NCBI GenBank assembly: GCA_964607835.1
Contig: CAZSLL010000012.1
Span: 1 to 40,970, forward strand
Source: DAOVFN01 sp964607835
GTDB taxonomy: Archaea; Aenigmatarchaeota; Aenigmatarchaeia; QMZP01
Length of the DNA stretch: 40,970 bases
Direction of reading: 5' to 3'
Positions within the stretch are counted from its first letter, which is position 1; every line of letters begins with the position of its first letter. Below are positions 17,094-25,205 of this stretch, piece after piece. A program made the translations under genes and the position numbers. The notes beneath the pieces were generated by a model. The model had not been told where the DNA came from and made no database searches. It saw only the letters and a program-made list of their open reading frames with translations.

Positions 17094-18173
17094 TTATTCA
17101 GGATAGGAGTAGGTGTCTACCACGTCCCCTGAGGCGTTTCTCAGGGTGGCGGTGTCGCCTGTGTCTGTCCAGACCGGCCCTGTTCTGCAGGGGTCATCCT
17201 TCTTTCCCCAGTACAGGTCAGTCTGGTTGTTGTCTGTGGCGCATCCGATTGTGTGCAGGTACACAACGCCGTTTATAACGAACCCCTCTGGAAATGAATA
17301 GGAATATGGACCGTCATCCTCAATTGACCACCCCGTCAGTTCTATGCCGTAGCCCTCCAGGGTGACCATCTCTTCATCTCCTTCATGGTCCACTGAAACT
17401 ATGGCCACATCGCCCACGGACTCGCCCTCCTCCATGCAGTCCTCCGGGCAGGTGTCCTGGTCCTCGCCCCTTTCCTCCTGGCACTGCCCGTTCCCGCAGC
17501 ACACATAGGAGTGGGTGCACTCTCCTGTGGAATAGTTGTAGAAGTCAACTGTGCAGTCATCCTGGTCGTCGCAGCATATGTCAGTGTGCACGCATTCCTG
17601 CTGGTTGGGGTCAAAGGTGTCCTGGGTGCAGGGGTCCAGATCGTCGCAGGAGCCGAAGCCCGAGCAGTCGGGGCTTGAGGGCCACTCCCCGTTGCTGGGC
17701 TCACAAATGTGGTTACCGTCGCAGTAGAGCATTATGACGCACTCGCAGGCCTCCTGGTCCAGGCTCTTGCATCCGCCGCACTCAAGGAGGCACTGCTCCT
17801 CCTTCCTGAGATGGCCTGAGCAATCGGGTATGCAGGAAGTGCACATCCCGGTCTCCGGGTCGCAGAGGTTCTGGCAGGAAACCACCTCGCCGTCAGGGCA
17901 GGTGGCAACGGAGTCGTCGCACAACTCGTCAACGCATGTGTCCGGCTCTGGCGGGTCACGGGCCTCGCTGGCCAGGCTCTCGTTGGTGACAGGGGGCAGG
18001 CCCCCAGAAGTTTCGTTGGGGATGCCCTGGCTCTCATTGCCCTCGGGTGTCAGGTTTTCTTCCGGGAGGCCCTGGCCAGGGTCGCGGAAGCTTATGATGT
18101 CCCCGGTTTCGCTGGCGCATCCCGAGGCGGCGACCACAGCCGTCAGGAGGAGGGCCAGGAGCGCTATGCGCAT
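17094..18173 (-). CDS. Cys-rich lipoprotein-like surface protein with a C-terminal lamin-tail-like domain
   Basis: The 359-residue protein starts with a signal peptide ending in the lipobox-like AASGC (Cys19), so it is probably lipid-anchored outside the cell. A low-complexity linker rich in Asn-Glu-Ser-Thr follows, with likely N-glycosylation sequons. A Cys-rich region (about 78-250) then contains DDLDPCTQD-type repeats and a CGNGQCxxxxGEDxxTCPEDC module like those in the giant proteins at 1-6.3 kb. The last 100 residues have the lamin-tail (LTD) pattern: a VAIVSVDHEGDEEMV strand, GWSIEDDG, FVINGVVYLHT and a final GDVVDTYSYPE. Its ligand is unknown. Confidence 0.85.
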   Translation of the reverse strand: MRIALLALLLTAVVAASGCASETGDIISFRDPGQGLPEENLTPEGNESQGIPNETSGGLPPVTNESLASEARDPPEPDTCVDELCDDSVATCPDGEVVSCQNLCDPETGMCTSCIPDCSGHLRKEEQCLLECGGCKSLDQEACECVIMLYCDGNHICEPSNGEWPSSPDCSGFGSCDDLDPCTQDTFDPNQQECVHTDICCDDQDDCTVDFYNYSTGECTHSYVCCGNGQCQEERGEDQDTCPEDCMEEGESVGDVAIVSVDHEGDEEMVTLEGYGIELTGWSIEDDGPYSYSFPEGFVINGVVYLHTIGCATDNNQTDLYWGKKDDPCRTGPVWTDTGDTATLRNASGDVVDTYSYPE

Positions 18174-18192
18174 ATCATTTAATTAGGAAAAA

Positions 18193-18203
18193 GGTTTTTA
18201 TTG
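18193..18203 (+). promoter_or_regulatory. TATA box upstream of tRNA-Arg
   Basis: GTTTTTATTG lies about 28-36 bases upstream of the tRNA 5' end, the normal archaeal spacing. Its complement, CAATAAAAAC, could serve the divergent lipoprotein gene starting at 18173. Confidence 0.5.
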
Positions 18204-18229
18204 TATTAGTGTAATAAGCAAGGATTAGA

Positions 18230-18367
18230 GGGCCCGTAGCTCAGCTGGATAGAGCACTCGCCTCCTATCGGTTATCTGCATGAGGCAGGCCGAGTGAATG
18301 GGGAAAGCGAGGGGTCGCAGGTTCGAATGCCCCCTCAAAAAGGGTGCCGAATGTCCTGCCGGGTCCG
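18230..18367 (+). tRNA. tRNA-Arg(CCU) with two introns (38/26 nt)
   Basis: Removing two segments gives a 74-base cloverleaf. The acceptor GGGCCCG pairs with CGGGTCC (one G-U) and the discriminator is G. The D arm is GCTC/GAGC, the anticodon stem is CTCGC/GCGAG with loop CTCCTAA (anticodon CCU, 18264-18266), and the T stem is GCAGG/CCTGC with loop TTCGAAT. Intron 1 is 18268-18305, at the canonical 37/38 site. CTCC pairs with GGGG, with three-base bulges TA^T and AA^A, a relaxed bulge-helix-loop motif. Intron 2 is 18328-18353, at position 59/60. TTCG pairs with CGAA (four bp), with bulges AA^T and TG^T and an inner GCCCC/GGGTGC stem, a full bulge-helix-bulge. CCA is not encoded, and a T-rich tract follows. 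It reads AGG, apparently the commonest Arg codon here. Confidence 0.93.
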
Positions 18368-18402
18368 CTTATTTTTTATTGCTACCAAGCGAATAATAAC
18401 AC

Positions 18403-19164
18403 ATGACCAGGATAATCGCGGTGGCCAGTGGCAAGGGAGGCGTGGGAAAGACCACAATGGTGTCCAACCTCTCGGCTGCCCTGGCCAGGTTCAACCGCTC
18501 GGTCATTGCCATTGACGGCAACACCACCACAGCCAACCTGGGACTGTACCTGGGAATCCCGCTCTACCCCAAGACCATACAGGATGTCATGAGCGGAAGG
18601 GCCGGCGTGAGGGAAGCAATCTACCAGCACCAGGCAGGGTTCAGGGTCATCCCGGGAGATATATCGTTCGAGAAGACCGTTACCCCTGACCCGCACAGGA
18701 TGGTTGACGCCGTGTACAGGCTCCTGGGCGAGGCAGAGTTCATATTCATAGACACCGCAGCAGGGCTTGGGGAGGAGGCAAACTCCATACTGAGGGTGGC
18801 CAGCGAGCTCCTGCTTGTCATAAACCCTGACATGGCGTCCCTTACCGACGCTCTCAAGCTCATCAGGTTCGCGGAGCAGCACGAGACCGTACCGATAGGG
18901 GCCATAATCAACAGGTCCAGGAACGAGCCCATAGAGGTGGGGAGGCAGGATATCGAGACATTCCTTGGCGTGCCTGTGCTGGGAAGGGTGAGCGAGGACT
19001 ACGCGGTCAGGAAGGCAACCTCTGAGAAATCCCCCGTGGTGGCCAGCTACCCGAGGTCCATGGCCTCGCAGCAGATAATGTCCATCGCAGCGGGCCTCTC
19101 AGGGGACAGCTACAGGCAAAGTGTGCCGCTTTTCGGGAGGCTCTTCGGCTGGCTCAGGCCCTGA
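18403..19164 (+). CDS. minD: MinD-like ParA/MinD family ATPase
   Basis: The 253-residue protein carries the deviant Walker A motif KGGVGKTT (residues 11-18), a Walker B-type FIFIDTAAGLG and a switch DGNTTTANLG. The C terminus ends in an amphipathic helix, LFGRLFGWLRP, like the membrane-targeting sequence of MinD. Such proteins dimerise on ATP and position complexes on the membrane. Archaea usually have several MinD copies and no MinE, so a role other than division-site placement is likely. Gene context (tRNA upstream, structured region downstream) does not identify a partner. Confidence 0.92.
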   Translation: MTRIIAVASGKGGVGKTTMVSNLSAALARFNRSVIAIDGNTTTANLGLYLGIPLYPKTIQDVMSGRAGVREAIYQHQAGFRVIPGDISFEKTVTPDPHRMVDAVYRLLGEAEFIFIDTAAGLGEEANSILRVASELLLVINPDMASLTDALKLIRFAEQHETVPIGAIINRSRNEPIEVGRQDIETFLGVPVLGRVSEDYAVRKATSEKSPVVASYPRSMASQQIMSIAAGLSGDSYRQSVPLFGRLFGWLRP

Positions 19165-19231
19165 TTATCCTATTTATTCTTACGATCCGGTGTTATTGGT
19201 TCTTTAAAACAAAGGCTGAATTATCAAGAAC

Positions 19232-19340
19232 TTGTCTGTCTGTGCTCCCCCGCTTGCGACCTGTGGGCGCTGCCAACTCATGACCCGAGAATACCGGTGA
19301 AGGCCGTGCAAGCTAAGCATCTGTAAGCGGGGTTCAGAGC
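19232..19340 (+). ncRNA. Candidate structured small RNA between minD and pheT
   Basis: The gap after minD contains a TATA-like CTTTAAAAC (19202-19210), predicting transcription from about 19232. The following segment is closed by a perfect 8-bp stem, CCCCGCTT (19248-19255) with AAGCGGGG (19325-19332). It extends by GCTC (19244-19247) with GAGC (19337-19340) across a four-base bulge. The 69-base interior is GC-rich and contains GCTTGC/GCAAGC as an alternative pairing, a CTC/GAG hairpin and CGG/CCG. The 3' arm overlaps the pheT stop region. I could not fit tRNA, 5S, SRP, RNase P or a clear C/D or H/ACA guide. The same stem could instead be a structured 3' end of the pheT mRNA. Confidence 0.35.
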
Positions 19341-20968
19341 TTCTCCCATATCCTCTCGGCATCGAGCTCCATGGCAGCCACGGGCATCTTGAGCCCGAAG
19401 GCTTTCAGCACCCTGGGGTGGATTTCCCCGAGGACCCCGATGGGCTTTACATCGAGCAGTATGTCAGCGCATCTGCCCTCGATGAAAGAGCCGTGCCTTC
19501 CGTCCCCTGCAGAGAGCTCAACTGGAATGACACCTGCCAGGGCCCTGAACAAGGAGAGAATCTCAGAGAAGCCGGCGCCGGCGTGGGAGACGGCCGCGGA
19601 CAGCATCCTCTGGTTGCTGGCCCCTGTGTCCGCCTTCCTGTCCCTGCGCACGCAGTCAGACACCTCGAATATTCGCTGGGGGTAGCGCCTGTGGTTGTTT
19701 GCGGCCAGGTTCTCGAGCAGGCTGGGAAGGAGCCAGTGCCTGCACACGTCGTACTCGCTGGAAACAGGATTCTCGAGCTCTATGGCACCGGGGTTCCTGA
19801 CTCCCATCATGCTGAACTGCTTCTTTGTGCTGCTCAGGGAGAGATTGACCATCTCCTGGAAACCGAGACCCACCATGGCGTGCTTGAGCTTGATGCTGAA
19901 GTCCTCCTCAGGGCTGGGCCTGCCCATGGTGGGAAGCCTGGGAACCTCGGGCACGAAGTCGTTGAACCCGTAGGCTATTGCTATGTCCTCGATTACGTCC
20001 ACCGGATGGATGATGTCAGCCCTGTAGGGAGGGACTATCACGCTTCCCCTCTTGAGGTCGGGCCGGTATCCCATCCTCTCCAGGCAGTCGCTTATCTCGC
20101 TGTCTTTCAGGCCAATCCCGAGGGTGCGCTTGACCATGTCCCGGTCCAGGCTGACTGGGCGGCCCTTTATGTGGGGGTAGTGCTGGCTGTCAACCATGAC
20201 AGACTCTATCCTCCCGCCCCTGGCTTCCAGGGCGGCCAGGAGTATGTTCAGGGCACTGTTCAGCGGGGTGAGGTCAAACCCCGTGATGTCTATGAATATG
20301 TCCTTTGTCTCAGGCCTTACCTTGGTGAGCTCCCCGTTGATGATGGGAGGGAACGAGAGGACGTCGCCATTCCTGTCAACTATGATGGGGTAGCGTTTCC
20401 TGCCCCTGAATATGTGGCTGTACTGCCTTCCCTTGGGGTGCTGCTTCAGTATCTCCCCTATGCTCATTTTCCTGCTCATTCCCAGGGGCACGAACTCCGC
20501 GTCCTTTGGCCCAACCTCCTTGTAGTAGAAGGGCGGCTTGACCCTGGACACGTCGTGAATGCCTATGGCGGTCTTGACCCTGTCCCTGCCTATGGTGTAG
20601 TCAATGGCCTCCTGGAGCTGCATGACCGAGCGCACCATCTCATCGTTCATGGAGAGCCCGCGGACGCAGCCGGCCACTATCTTTGGCCTGACTCTTACCT
20701 CGCCTGTCTTTAGTGTTATCCAGGGGTCGCTGGTTTTGAACTCGTGCAGGCCCCTCCTGAACCCCAGCCAGTAGGAAAGCTGGCGCGCAATGCCCTCCAC
20801 GCTCAGGAGGTCAGGCCTGTCAGGGGTGACCTCTATCTTGAGCTCGTCGCCCTCCCAGGAATCAATCTCGCACTTTATGAGGGGGAGCACTGCCTCGAGC
20901 TGGTCGTCAGGGACAGGCCTGTCTGTGAGGGACTTCAGGTCTCGCGCGCTCATGCTGATTATTGGCAT
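19334..20968 (-). CDS. pheT: Phenylalanyl-tRNA synthetase beta subunit
   Basis: The 544-residue protein is the short archaeal/eukaryotic type. It opens with MPIISMSARDLKSL and contains the B3/B4 editing domain (GIHDVSRVKPPFYYKEV and following), B5 (YRADIIHPVDVIEDIAIAYG) and a catalytic-like core with ENPVSSEYDVCRHWLLPSLL. A final GVLGEIHPRVLKAF segment completes it. With PheS it forms a heterotetramer that charges tRNA-Phe and edits tyrosine. ATG 20968 is chosen because GGTGAT precedes it and it lies 4 bases after the pheS stop; an upstream extension overlaps pheS. Confidence 0.96.
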   Translation of the reverse strand: MPIISMSARDLKSLTDRPVPDDQLEAVLPLIKCEIDSWEGDELKIEVTPDRPDLLSVEGIARQLSYWLGFRRGLHEFKTSDPWITLKTGEVRVRPKIVAGCVRGLSMNDEMVRSVMQLQEAIDYTIGRDRVKTAIGIHDVSRVKPPFYYKEVGPKDAEFVPLGMSRKMSIGEILKQHPKGRQYSHIFRGRKRYPIIVDRNGDVLSFPPIINGELTKVRPETKDIFIDITGFDLTPLNSALNILLAALEARGGRIESVMVDSQHYPHIKGRPVSLDRDMVKRTLGIGLKDSEISDCLERMGYRPDLKRGSVIVPPYRADIIHPVDVIEDIAIAYGFNDFVPEVPRLPTMGRPSPEEDFSIKLKHAMVGLGFQEMVNLSLSSTKKQFSMMGVRNPGAIELENPVSSEYDVCRHWLLPSLLENLAANNHRRYPQRIFEVSDCVRRDRKADTGASNQRMLSAAVSHAGAGFSEILSLFRALAGVIPVELSAGDGRHGSFIEGRCADILLDVKPIGVLGEIHPRVLKAFGLKMPVAAMELDAERIWEKL

Positions 20969-20972
20969 ATCA

Positions 20973-22433
20973 TCACCTGTAAACCATGCTCCTCTTCCTG
21001 AGCCACTCCAGGTCATGGCTGAAGAGCTCCCTTATGTCGCTTATGCCCAGCTTTATCATGGCCAGCCTGTTGAAGCCCATGCCCCAGGCCAGAACGGGCC
21101 TGTCCACCCCCAGTGGCCGGGTGACCTCGGGTCGGAATATGCCTGAGCCCACAAGCTCCACCCATTTCCCGTTCACACGGGCGTCCATCTCCAGGGAGGG
21201 CTCGGTGAAGGGGAAGTACCCGGGCCTGAACCTTATCTTCTCTGCCCCGGCCACCTCCCTCCCGAAGGTCTCCAGGTAACCCATGAGGTGCCTGAGGCTT
21301 AGGTTTTCGCCTATGACTATGCCCTCGAGCTGGTCGAACTCCAGGGAGTGGGTGGCGTCCACCACGTCAGGCCTGAACACCCTGCTTAGGGTGAAATGCA
21401 TGGAAGGGTCCTCCACTCCGGAAGCCAGTGTCCGTGCTGAGACCGCGGTGGTCTGGCTCCTGAGGACAAGGTTGAGGGTCTGCTTGGGGTCCCAGCTCCC
21501 CCAGCCGGATGAGCCTGTTATCCATCCGTCTTTGTGGGTCTTTGCAACCCTGTCCAGGGCTCGCTTGTCGCGGACCTCTCCGCTGCTTGGGTCCTTTATC
21601 CTGAAAACGTCATGTATCCCCCTGGCCGGGTGGTCCTGCGGCATGAAAAGGGCGTCCATGTTCCAGAACTCGAGCTCCACCCAGGGCCCCTTCATCTCCT
21701 GGAAGCCCATGGCCACCAGCTTGGCGCGCACCTCATTGATGAACTGGGTGTAGGGGTGCAGCCTGGCCGGGGCCAGGACAGGGGAGGGGAGGCCGGCCTC
21801 ATAGGGCCTGAACTCCGAGTCCTTCCAGGTTCCCTTCTTGATGTGGGCAGGGGTGAGCTGGCCCACTGACCTGTCCTCCTTCAGCCCTGGCAGGGAGCCC
21901 CTTCCCTTCTTTGTGAGCGAGAGCGTCTTTGTCCTGGTCTCCTTTATCCTCATGAGCTTTCTCTTCTCGAGTTCTGGGTGGGGCCTCTTCTCAGGGCTCT
22001 TAAGGGCCCTCTCCACGTCAGTGACAGCCTTGAGAGCGTTCTTTCCCAGCTCAGTGAGCTTCACGTTCCTGCCCGAGAGCTCTATCCATCCCTTCTTCCT
22101 TGCCCATGCAAGAGCAATCTCAAACTCAGGGTGCTTCCTGAGCTCGTCAAGGGTGGTCTTTCCCTCGCTGACCATGACCAGGAGCCGTTTCTCAGGAAGG
22201 CCCTTCCTGGCGTACTTCATGCCCTCCTGGGTGAGTTCGCCCCTCTTCTCGCTGGTTTCACTGGTCTCCACCAGGCCCTTGAGCCTGGCCCACTGGCCTG
22301 CCTTGTGAACGCTGGATTCAGAGAGGCCGGTCTTCTCTGATATGTCCCTTGTGTGGCCGTTGCCCATCTTTTTCAGGGCCAGGAGTATCCTGGCCTCGTG
22401 GGGATGCAGTTTCTTGGCGAGCTTGTCTGACAT
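20973..22433 (-). CDS. pheS: Phenylalanyl-tRNA synthetase alpha subunit
   Basis: The 486-residue class II synthetase subunit has N-terminal winged-helix domains (about 10-70 and 75-140) typical of archaeal PheS. The catalytic core follows: motif 1 around HPYTQFINEVRAKLVAMGF, EFWNMDALFMPQDHPAR, motif 2 SRVFRPDVVDATHSLEFDQ, and motif 3 AWGMGFNRLAMIKLG. It activates phenylalanine with ATP and transfers it to tRNA-Phe. It is the first gene of the pheS-pheT pair; the promoter should lie in the 104-base gap at 22434-22537. Confidence 0.97.
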   Translation of the reverse strand: MSDKLAKKLHPHEARILLALKKMGNGHTRDISEKTGLSESSVHKAGQWARLKGLVETSETSEKRGELTQEGMKYARKGLPEKRLLVMVSEGKTTLDELRKHPEFEIALAWARKKGWIELSGRNVKLTELGKNALKAVTDVERALKSPEKRPHPELEKRKLMRIKETRTKTLSLTKKGRGSLPGLKEDRSVGQLTPAHIKKGTWKDSEFRPYEAGLPSPVLAPARLHPYTQFINEVRAKLVAMGFQEMKGPWVELEFWNMDALFMPQDHPARGIHDVFRIKDPSSGEVRDKRALDRVAKTHKDGWITGSSGWGSWDPKQTLNLVLRSQTTAVSARTLASGVEDPSMHFTLSRVFRPDVVDATHSLEFDQLEGIVIGENLSLRHLMGYLETFGREVAGAEKIRFRPGYFPFTEPSLEMDARVNGKWVELVGSGIFRPEVTRPLGVDRPVLAWGMGFNRLAMIKLGISDIRELFSHDLEWLRKRSMVYR

Positions 22434-22537
22434 GCTTTTCCTCCCTGGGTGGGTTTCAGTCCCTTAATAATTCTCATGTTTCAGTTATATCCTTTGAACG
22501 CTGTTGCCGGTAAAGGTTAAAAATCTGGGGCCGGACG

Positions 22538-23257
22538 CTAGCGAATGGCTTCCCAGCTGGTTATCCTGGGCTTTCTCTTGACCAGGTAATACAGGAAATT
22601 GTATATGTAGACCCTCGAAAACCTGAACAGACCCACGTTCCTGGCCCTGCGTATGCTCTCCCTGAGAACCACCTGGTTAAGGAACACGAACTTTCCGTGC
22701 TTGGCAGCCCTGAAAACGAAGTCCAGGTCCTCCATGGTGGACATGCTCTCGTCAAAGCCGCCTGCACTCCTGAACACGTCCCTTCTCACGATTATGCCGT
22801 TCTCGCCTGTGCCACATGGCCTGAGCCTGTAAACCACCTTCCTTATCCTGCCCCAGAGGCTGTAGAATCCCCGCTCCCTTTTTGTGGGCCTGGCCTCAGT
22901 GGCTGGCATGACATTGCAGTTGGCCCCGGAAACAGCAGGATTACTGAAAACCGTCATGAGCTCGTCAAAGAAGTTCTCAGGCACCATGGTGTCAGAGTCT
23001 ATGAAAACAAGCACGTCCCCTCCTGCAAGCGAGGCCCCGTAGTTGCGGGCCAGCCCGATTCCCCTCTTCTCCAGTATGTGGATGCTGTCAGTGAACTGGC
23101 GGGCGATTTCAGCTGTGCGGTCAGTGCTTCCGCCGTCGACTATTATGGTCTCTATTCCGTGGCCGTTGCAGGCATTCCTCAGGGACTCCAGCGTCCTGGG
23201 TATGCTGCTCTCCTCCTGGTAGGTCGGAATTATGACCGAGAACGTGGGCGTTGCCAT
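22538..23257 (-). CDS. Family 2 glycosyltransferase
   Basis: The 239-residue GT-A enzyme contains VIIPTYQEESSI, VDGGSTDRT, the metal-binding DSDT (about 86-89) and EDLDFVFRAAKHGK, the typical GT2 order. It probably transfers a sugar from a nucleotide or lipid donor to a lipid or surface glycan; the substrate is unknown. It has no membrane helix beyond a hydrophobic C-terminal YIYNFLYYLVK. ATG 23257 is preferred over 23275, because the TATA-like GATAAAAG on the minus strand would place the transcript start close to it. Confidence 0.88.
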   Translation of the reverse strand: MATPTFSVIIPTYQEESSIPRTLESLRNACNGHGIETIIVDGGSTDRTAEIARQFTDSIHILEKRGIGLARNYGASLAGGDVLVFIDSDTMVPENFFDELMTVFSNPAVSGANCNVMPATEARPTKRERGFYSLWGRIRKVVYRLRPCGTGENGIIVRRDVFRSAGGFDESMSTMEDLDFVFRAAKHGKFVFLNQVVLRESIRRARNVGLFRFSRVYIYNFLYYLVKRKPRITSWEAIR

Positions 23258-23309
23258 ATTTATTCTAAGCTCCATTCATTCTTTTATCTTTATCGAGGAA
23301 AGGATTAGC

Positions 23310-24062
23310 ATGGCTGATAGCGGGAACTGGAGCGACATATGGAGCAGGCTCAGGCCCATAGAGTACGGGAAGGAGCCCTACATGTGGAGATTCTACGACC
23401 TTCTTCTGGGCGGCTACGACTTCAGGGGAAAGAGGGTCCTGGAGATGGGCTGCGGCACTGGCATAAACACCATACTGATGGCAAAGCGGGGAGCAAAGGT
23501 CACCTTCATGGATTTCTCCAAAGACGCCCTGGACGTGGTGGAGAGGAACATGGCCAGGTTCGGGGTGGACGGGGAGCTCGTTCTGGGCGACATAACAGAG
23601 AAAAGGTTCGAGAGCGAGTTCGACATTGTGCACTCAGAGGGCGTCATAGAGCACTTCAGGGGCCCCATGAGGCAGGGCGTGGTGGACATGCATTCCATGG
23701 CAGCCAGAAAGGGGGGAAGGGTGGTCATAATAGTGCCCCAGGTGTGGTCGCTTTTCTACAGGTTCGGCAAGGCCCTGGCAGAGCTCACCGGATCCTGGGT
23801 TTACGGACACGAGTACCCATACACCAGGTTCGAGCTCGAGAAGAGGCTGGAGAAGGCGGGCCTCTCGCCCGAGAGCATAGCCGGGGGCGAACTCTTCATG
23901 GCGTTTGGATGGCTGTTCTCTGCCCTCTGGCTCAGGGACGGGAGCATAATGGAGCGCTCAATAAGCAGGCCTGCCAACGAAACATTTTTCAGGCTCAACT
24001 ATAACAACTGGGCTGCCAACAGGTGGGGCAGGGTACTGGGAACCTGCGCCGTGAAGGATTGA
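23310..24062 (+). CDS. Class I SAM-dependent methyltransferase
   Basis: The 250-residue enzyme contains motif I LEMGCGTGINT (about 47), FMDFSKDALDVVERN, DIVHSEGVIEHF and RKGGRVVIIVP. This is a complete class I core with a long C-terminal part. The pattern resembles small-molecule or lipid methyltransferases; the substrate is unknown. ATG 23310 follows a GAGGAAAGGA ribosome-binding site, while longer in-frame starts overlap the divergent GT2 gene. It sits between two GT2 genes, ending 2 bases before the second, which suggests glycan or lipid modification. Confidence 0.87.
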   Translation: MADSGNWSDIWSRLRPIEYGKEPYMWRFYDLLLGGYDFRGKRVLEMGCGTGINTILMAKRGAKVTFMDFSKDALDVVERNMARFGVDGELVLGDITEKRFESEFDIVHSEGVIEHFRGPMRQGVVDMHSMAARKGGRVVIIVPQVWSLFYRFGKALAELTGSWVYGHEYPYTRFELEKRLEKAGLSPESIAGGELFMAFGWLFSALWLRDGSIMERSISRPANETFFRLNYNNWAANRWGRVLGTCAVKD

Positions 24063-24064
24063 GG

Positions 24065-25186
24065 CTACCAGGTCCTGAAGTGCAGGTCCGGCCTGTTCCT
24101 CTTTCTCCTCAGTATGCCGTGAAGCACTCCCTTTCCGTAGGAGTACTCCAGGACAGGGAAGTAAAGAAGCACGAACAGCATGACCTGGACGGGCATGAAC
24201 CTCTTCCCGCCCGCGAAGATGAATATCAGGGCGTGAATGTACATGGCAGGCATGAGAAGGGCCAGCTCCTGCGCCAAAAGGGGGGCAAGGGGGGAGGAGA
24301 CCAGGCCGGAGAAGAGGAGCCCCAGGAACAGGCCGCCAGTAACAATGCCCAGGAGCATGTAGGGATAGAAGAAGGCCATGAACTGCGGGGAACGGAGGTA
24401 GAATCTCCAGTTGTCCCTGAAGGCCAGATATGCGCCCTCTCCCCAGCGGGTCTTCTGCCTCACCAGCTCCCGCAGGCTGGAGGGCTCATCAGTGTGCACC
24501 ACGGCGTCCGGCTCCCAGATTATGCGGTGCCCCCTGCCTGACAGGACAGCGGAGAGGTAGTTGTCCTCAAGCAGGGTCTCGGGCCATGGATGCTTCTCTA
24601 TGACGCTCTTCCTGACCAGGATGCTGCATCCCCTCATGCCGATTATGCCTCCCAGGCAGAGGTGGACCCTTATCAGGGCAAAGGTGAACAGGTTCTCAAG
24701 GGAGGCAAGCCTGGAGAGCGGGGAGGGGTTTCCCAGCAGGTACTTGGGCATGACCACTGACACCGATGGCATGGAGAACCATGGCACCATCCTGGACAGG
24801 GAATCTTTCGAGACCGTGGTGTCAGCGTCCAGGTAAAAGAGAAGCTCTCCTCTTGCGGCCCTGGTGGCCATGTTGAGGGCCGCGGGCTTTCCCATCCGTT
24901 TCCTGTTGTGTATGACCCTGGCGCCGTGGCTCCTGGCAATGGCGGGGGTGCGGTCGTCAGAGTCATTGACCACTATAATCTCCTTCAGGGGATAGGAAAG
25001 CTTTCTGACAGAGACCAGCACCTTTCCTATGGTCTCTTCGGACCTGTAGGCGGCGATTATGACCGAGACAGTGGGTCTGCGGCCCCTGTCAAGGGAGCAC
25101 CTTTCCCTGTCATGCCTGGCAGAGCCCCTCCTCCCCATTATCAGGTAGGTGGCCGTGAGAAGAGCAACACAAAGAGCAACGAGCAT
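24065..25186 (-). CDS. Membrane-bound processive-type GT2 glycosyltransferase
   Basis: The 373-residue protein has one N-terminal membrane helix, a GT-A domain and at least three C-terminal membrane helices. Catalytic elements are VSVIIAAYRSEETI, VNDSDD, YLDADTT, the acceptor-site LLEDNYLS and QKTRWGEG (a QxxRW-type motif). This set is typical of processive or membrane glycan synthases such as cellulose- and hyaluronan-synthase relatives. It follows the PHP gene by 19 bases on the same strand. Sugar and acceptor are unknown. Confidence 0.9.
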   Translation of the reverse strand: MLVALCVALLTATYLIMGRRGSARHDRERCSLDRGRRPTVSVIIAAYRSEETIGKVLVSVRKLSYPLKEIIVVNDSDDRTPAIARSHGARVIHNRKRMGKPAALNMATRAARGELLFYLDADTTVSKDSLSRMVPWFSMPSVSVVMPKYLLGNPSPLSRLASLENLFTFALIRVHLCLGGIIGMRGCSILVRKSVIEKHPWPETLLEDNYLSAVLSGRGHRIIWEPDAVVHTDEPSSLRELVRQKTRWGEGAYLAFRDNWRFYLRSPQFMAFFYPYMLLGIVTGGLFLGLLFSGLVSSPLAPLLAQELALLMPAMYIHALIFIFAGGKRFMPVQVMLFVLLYFPVLEYSYGKGVLHGILRRKRNRPDLHFRTW

Positions 25187-25205
25187 ACTTCATATTGTGG
25201 GGGCA

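Noticed and set aside
19244..19340. tRNA, 5S rRNA, SRP or RNase P RNA at the stem-closed region
   Set aside because: No T arm or anticodon arm fits, the 85-base stem-to-stem length is too short for 5S, and the conserved SRP and RNase P cores are absent.
19418..20713. 431-codon open frame antisense to pheT
   Set aside because: It lies opposite a clearly conserved gene, has no ribosome-binding site or recognisable motif, and long antisense frames are common in GC-rich DNA. The same applies to long frames antisense to the P-ATPase (28721-29986 and 30218-31306).
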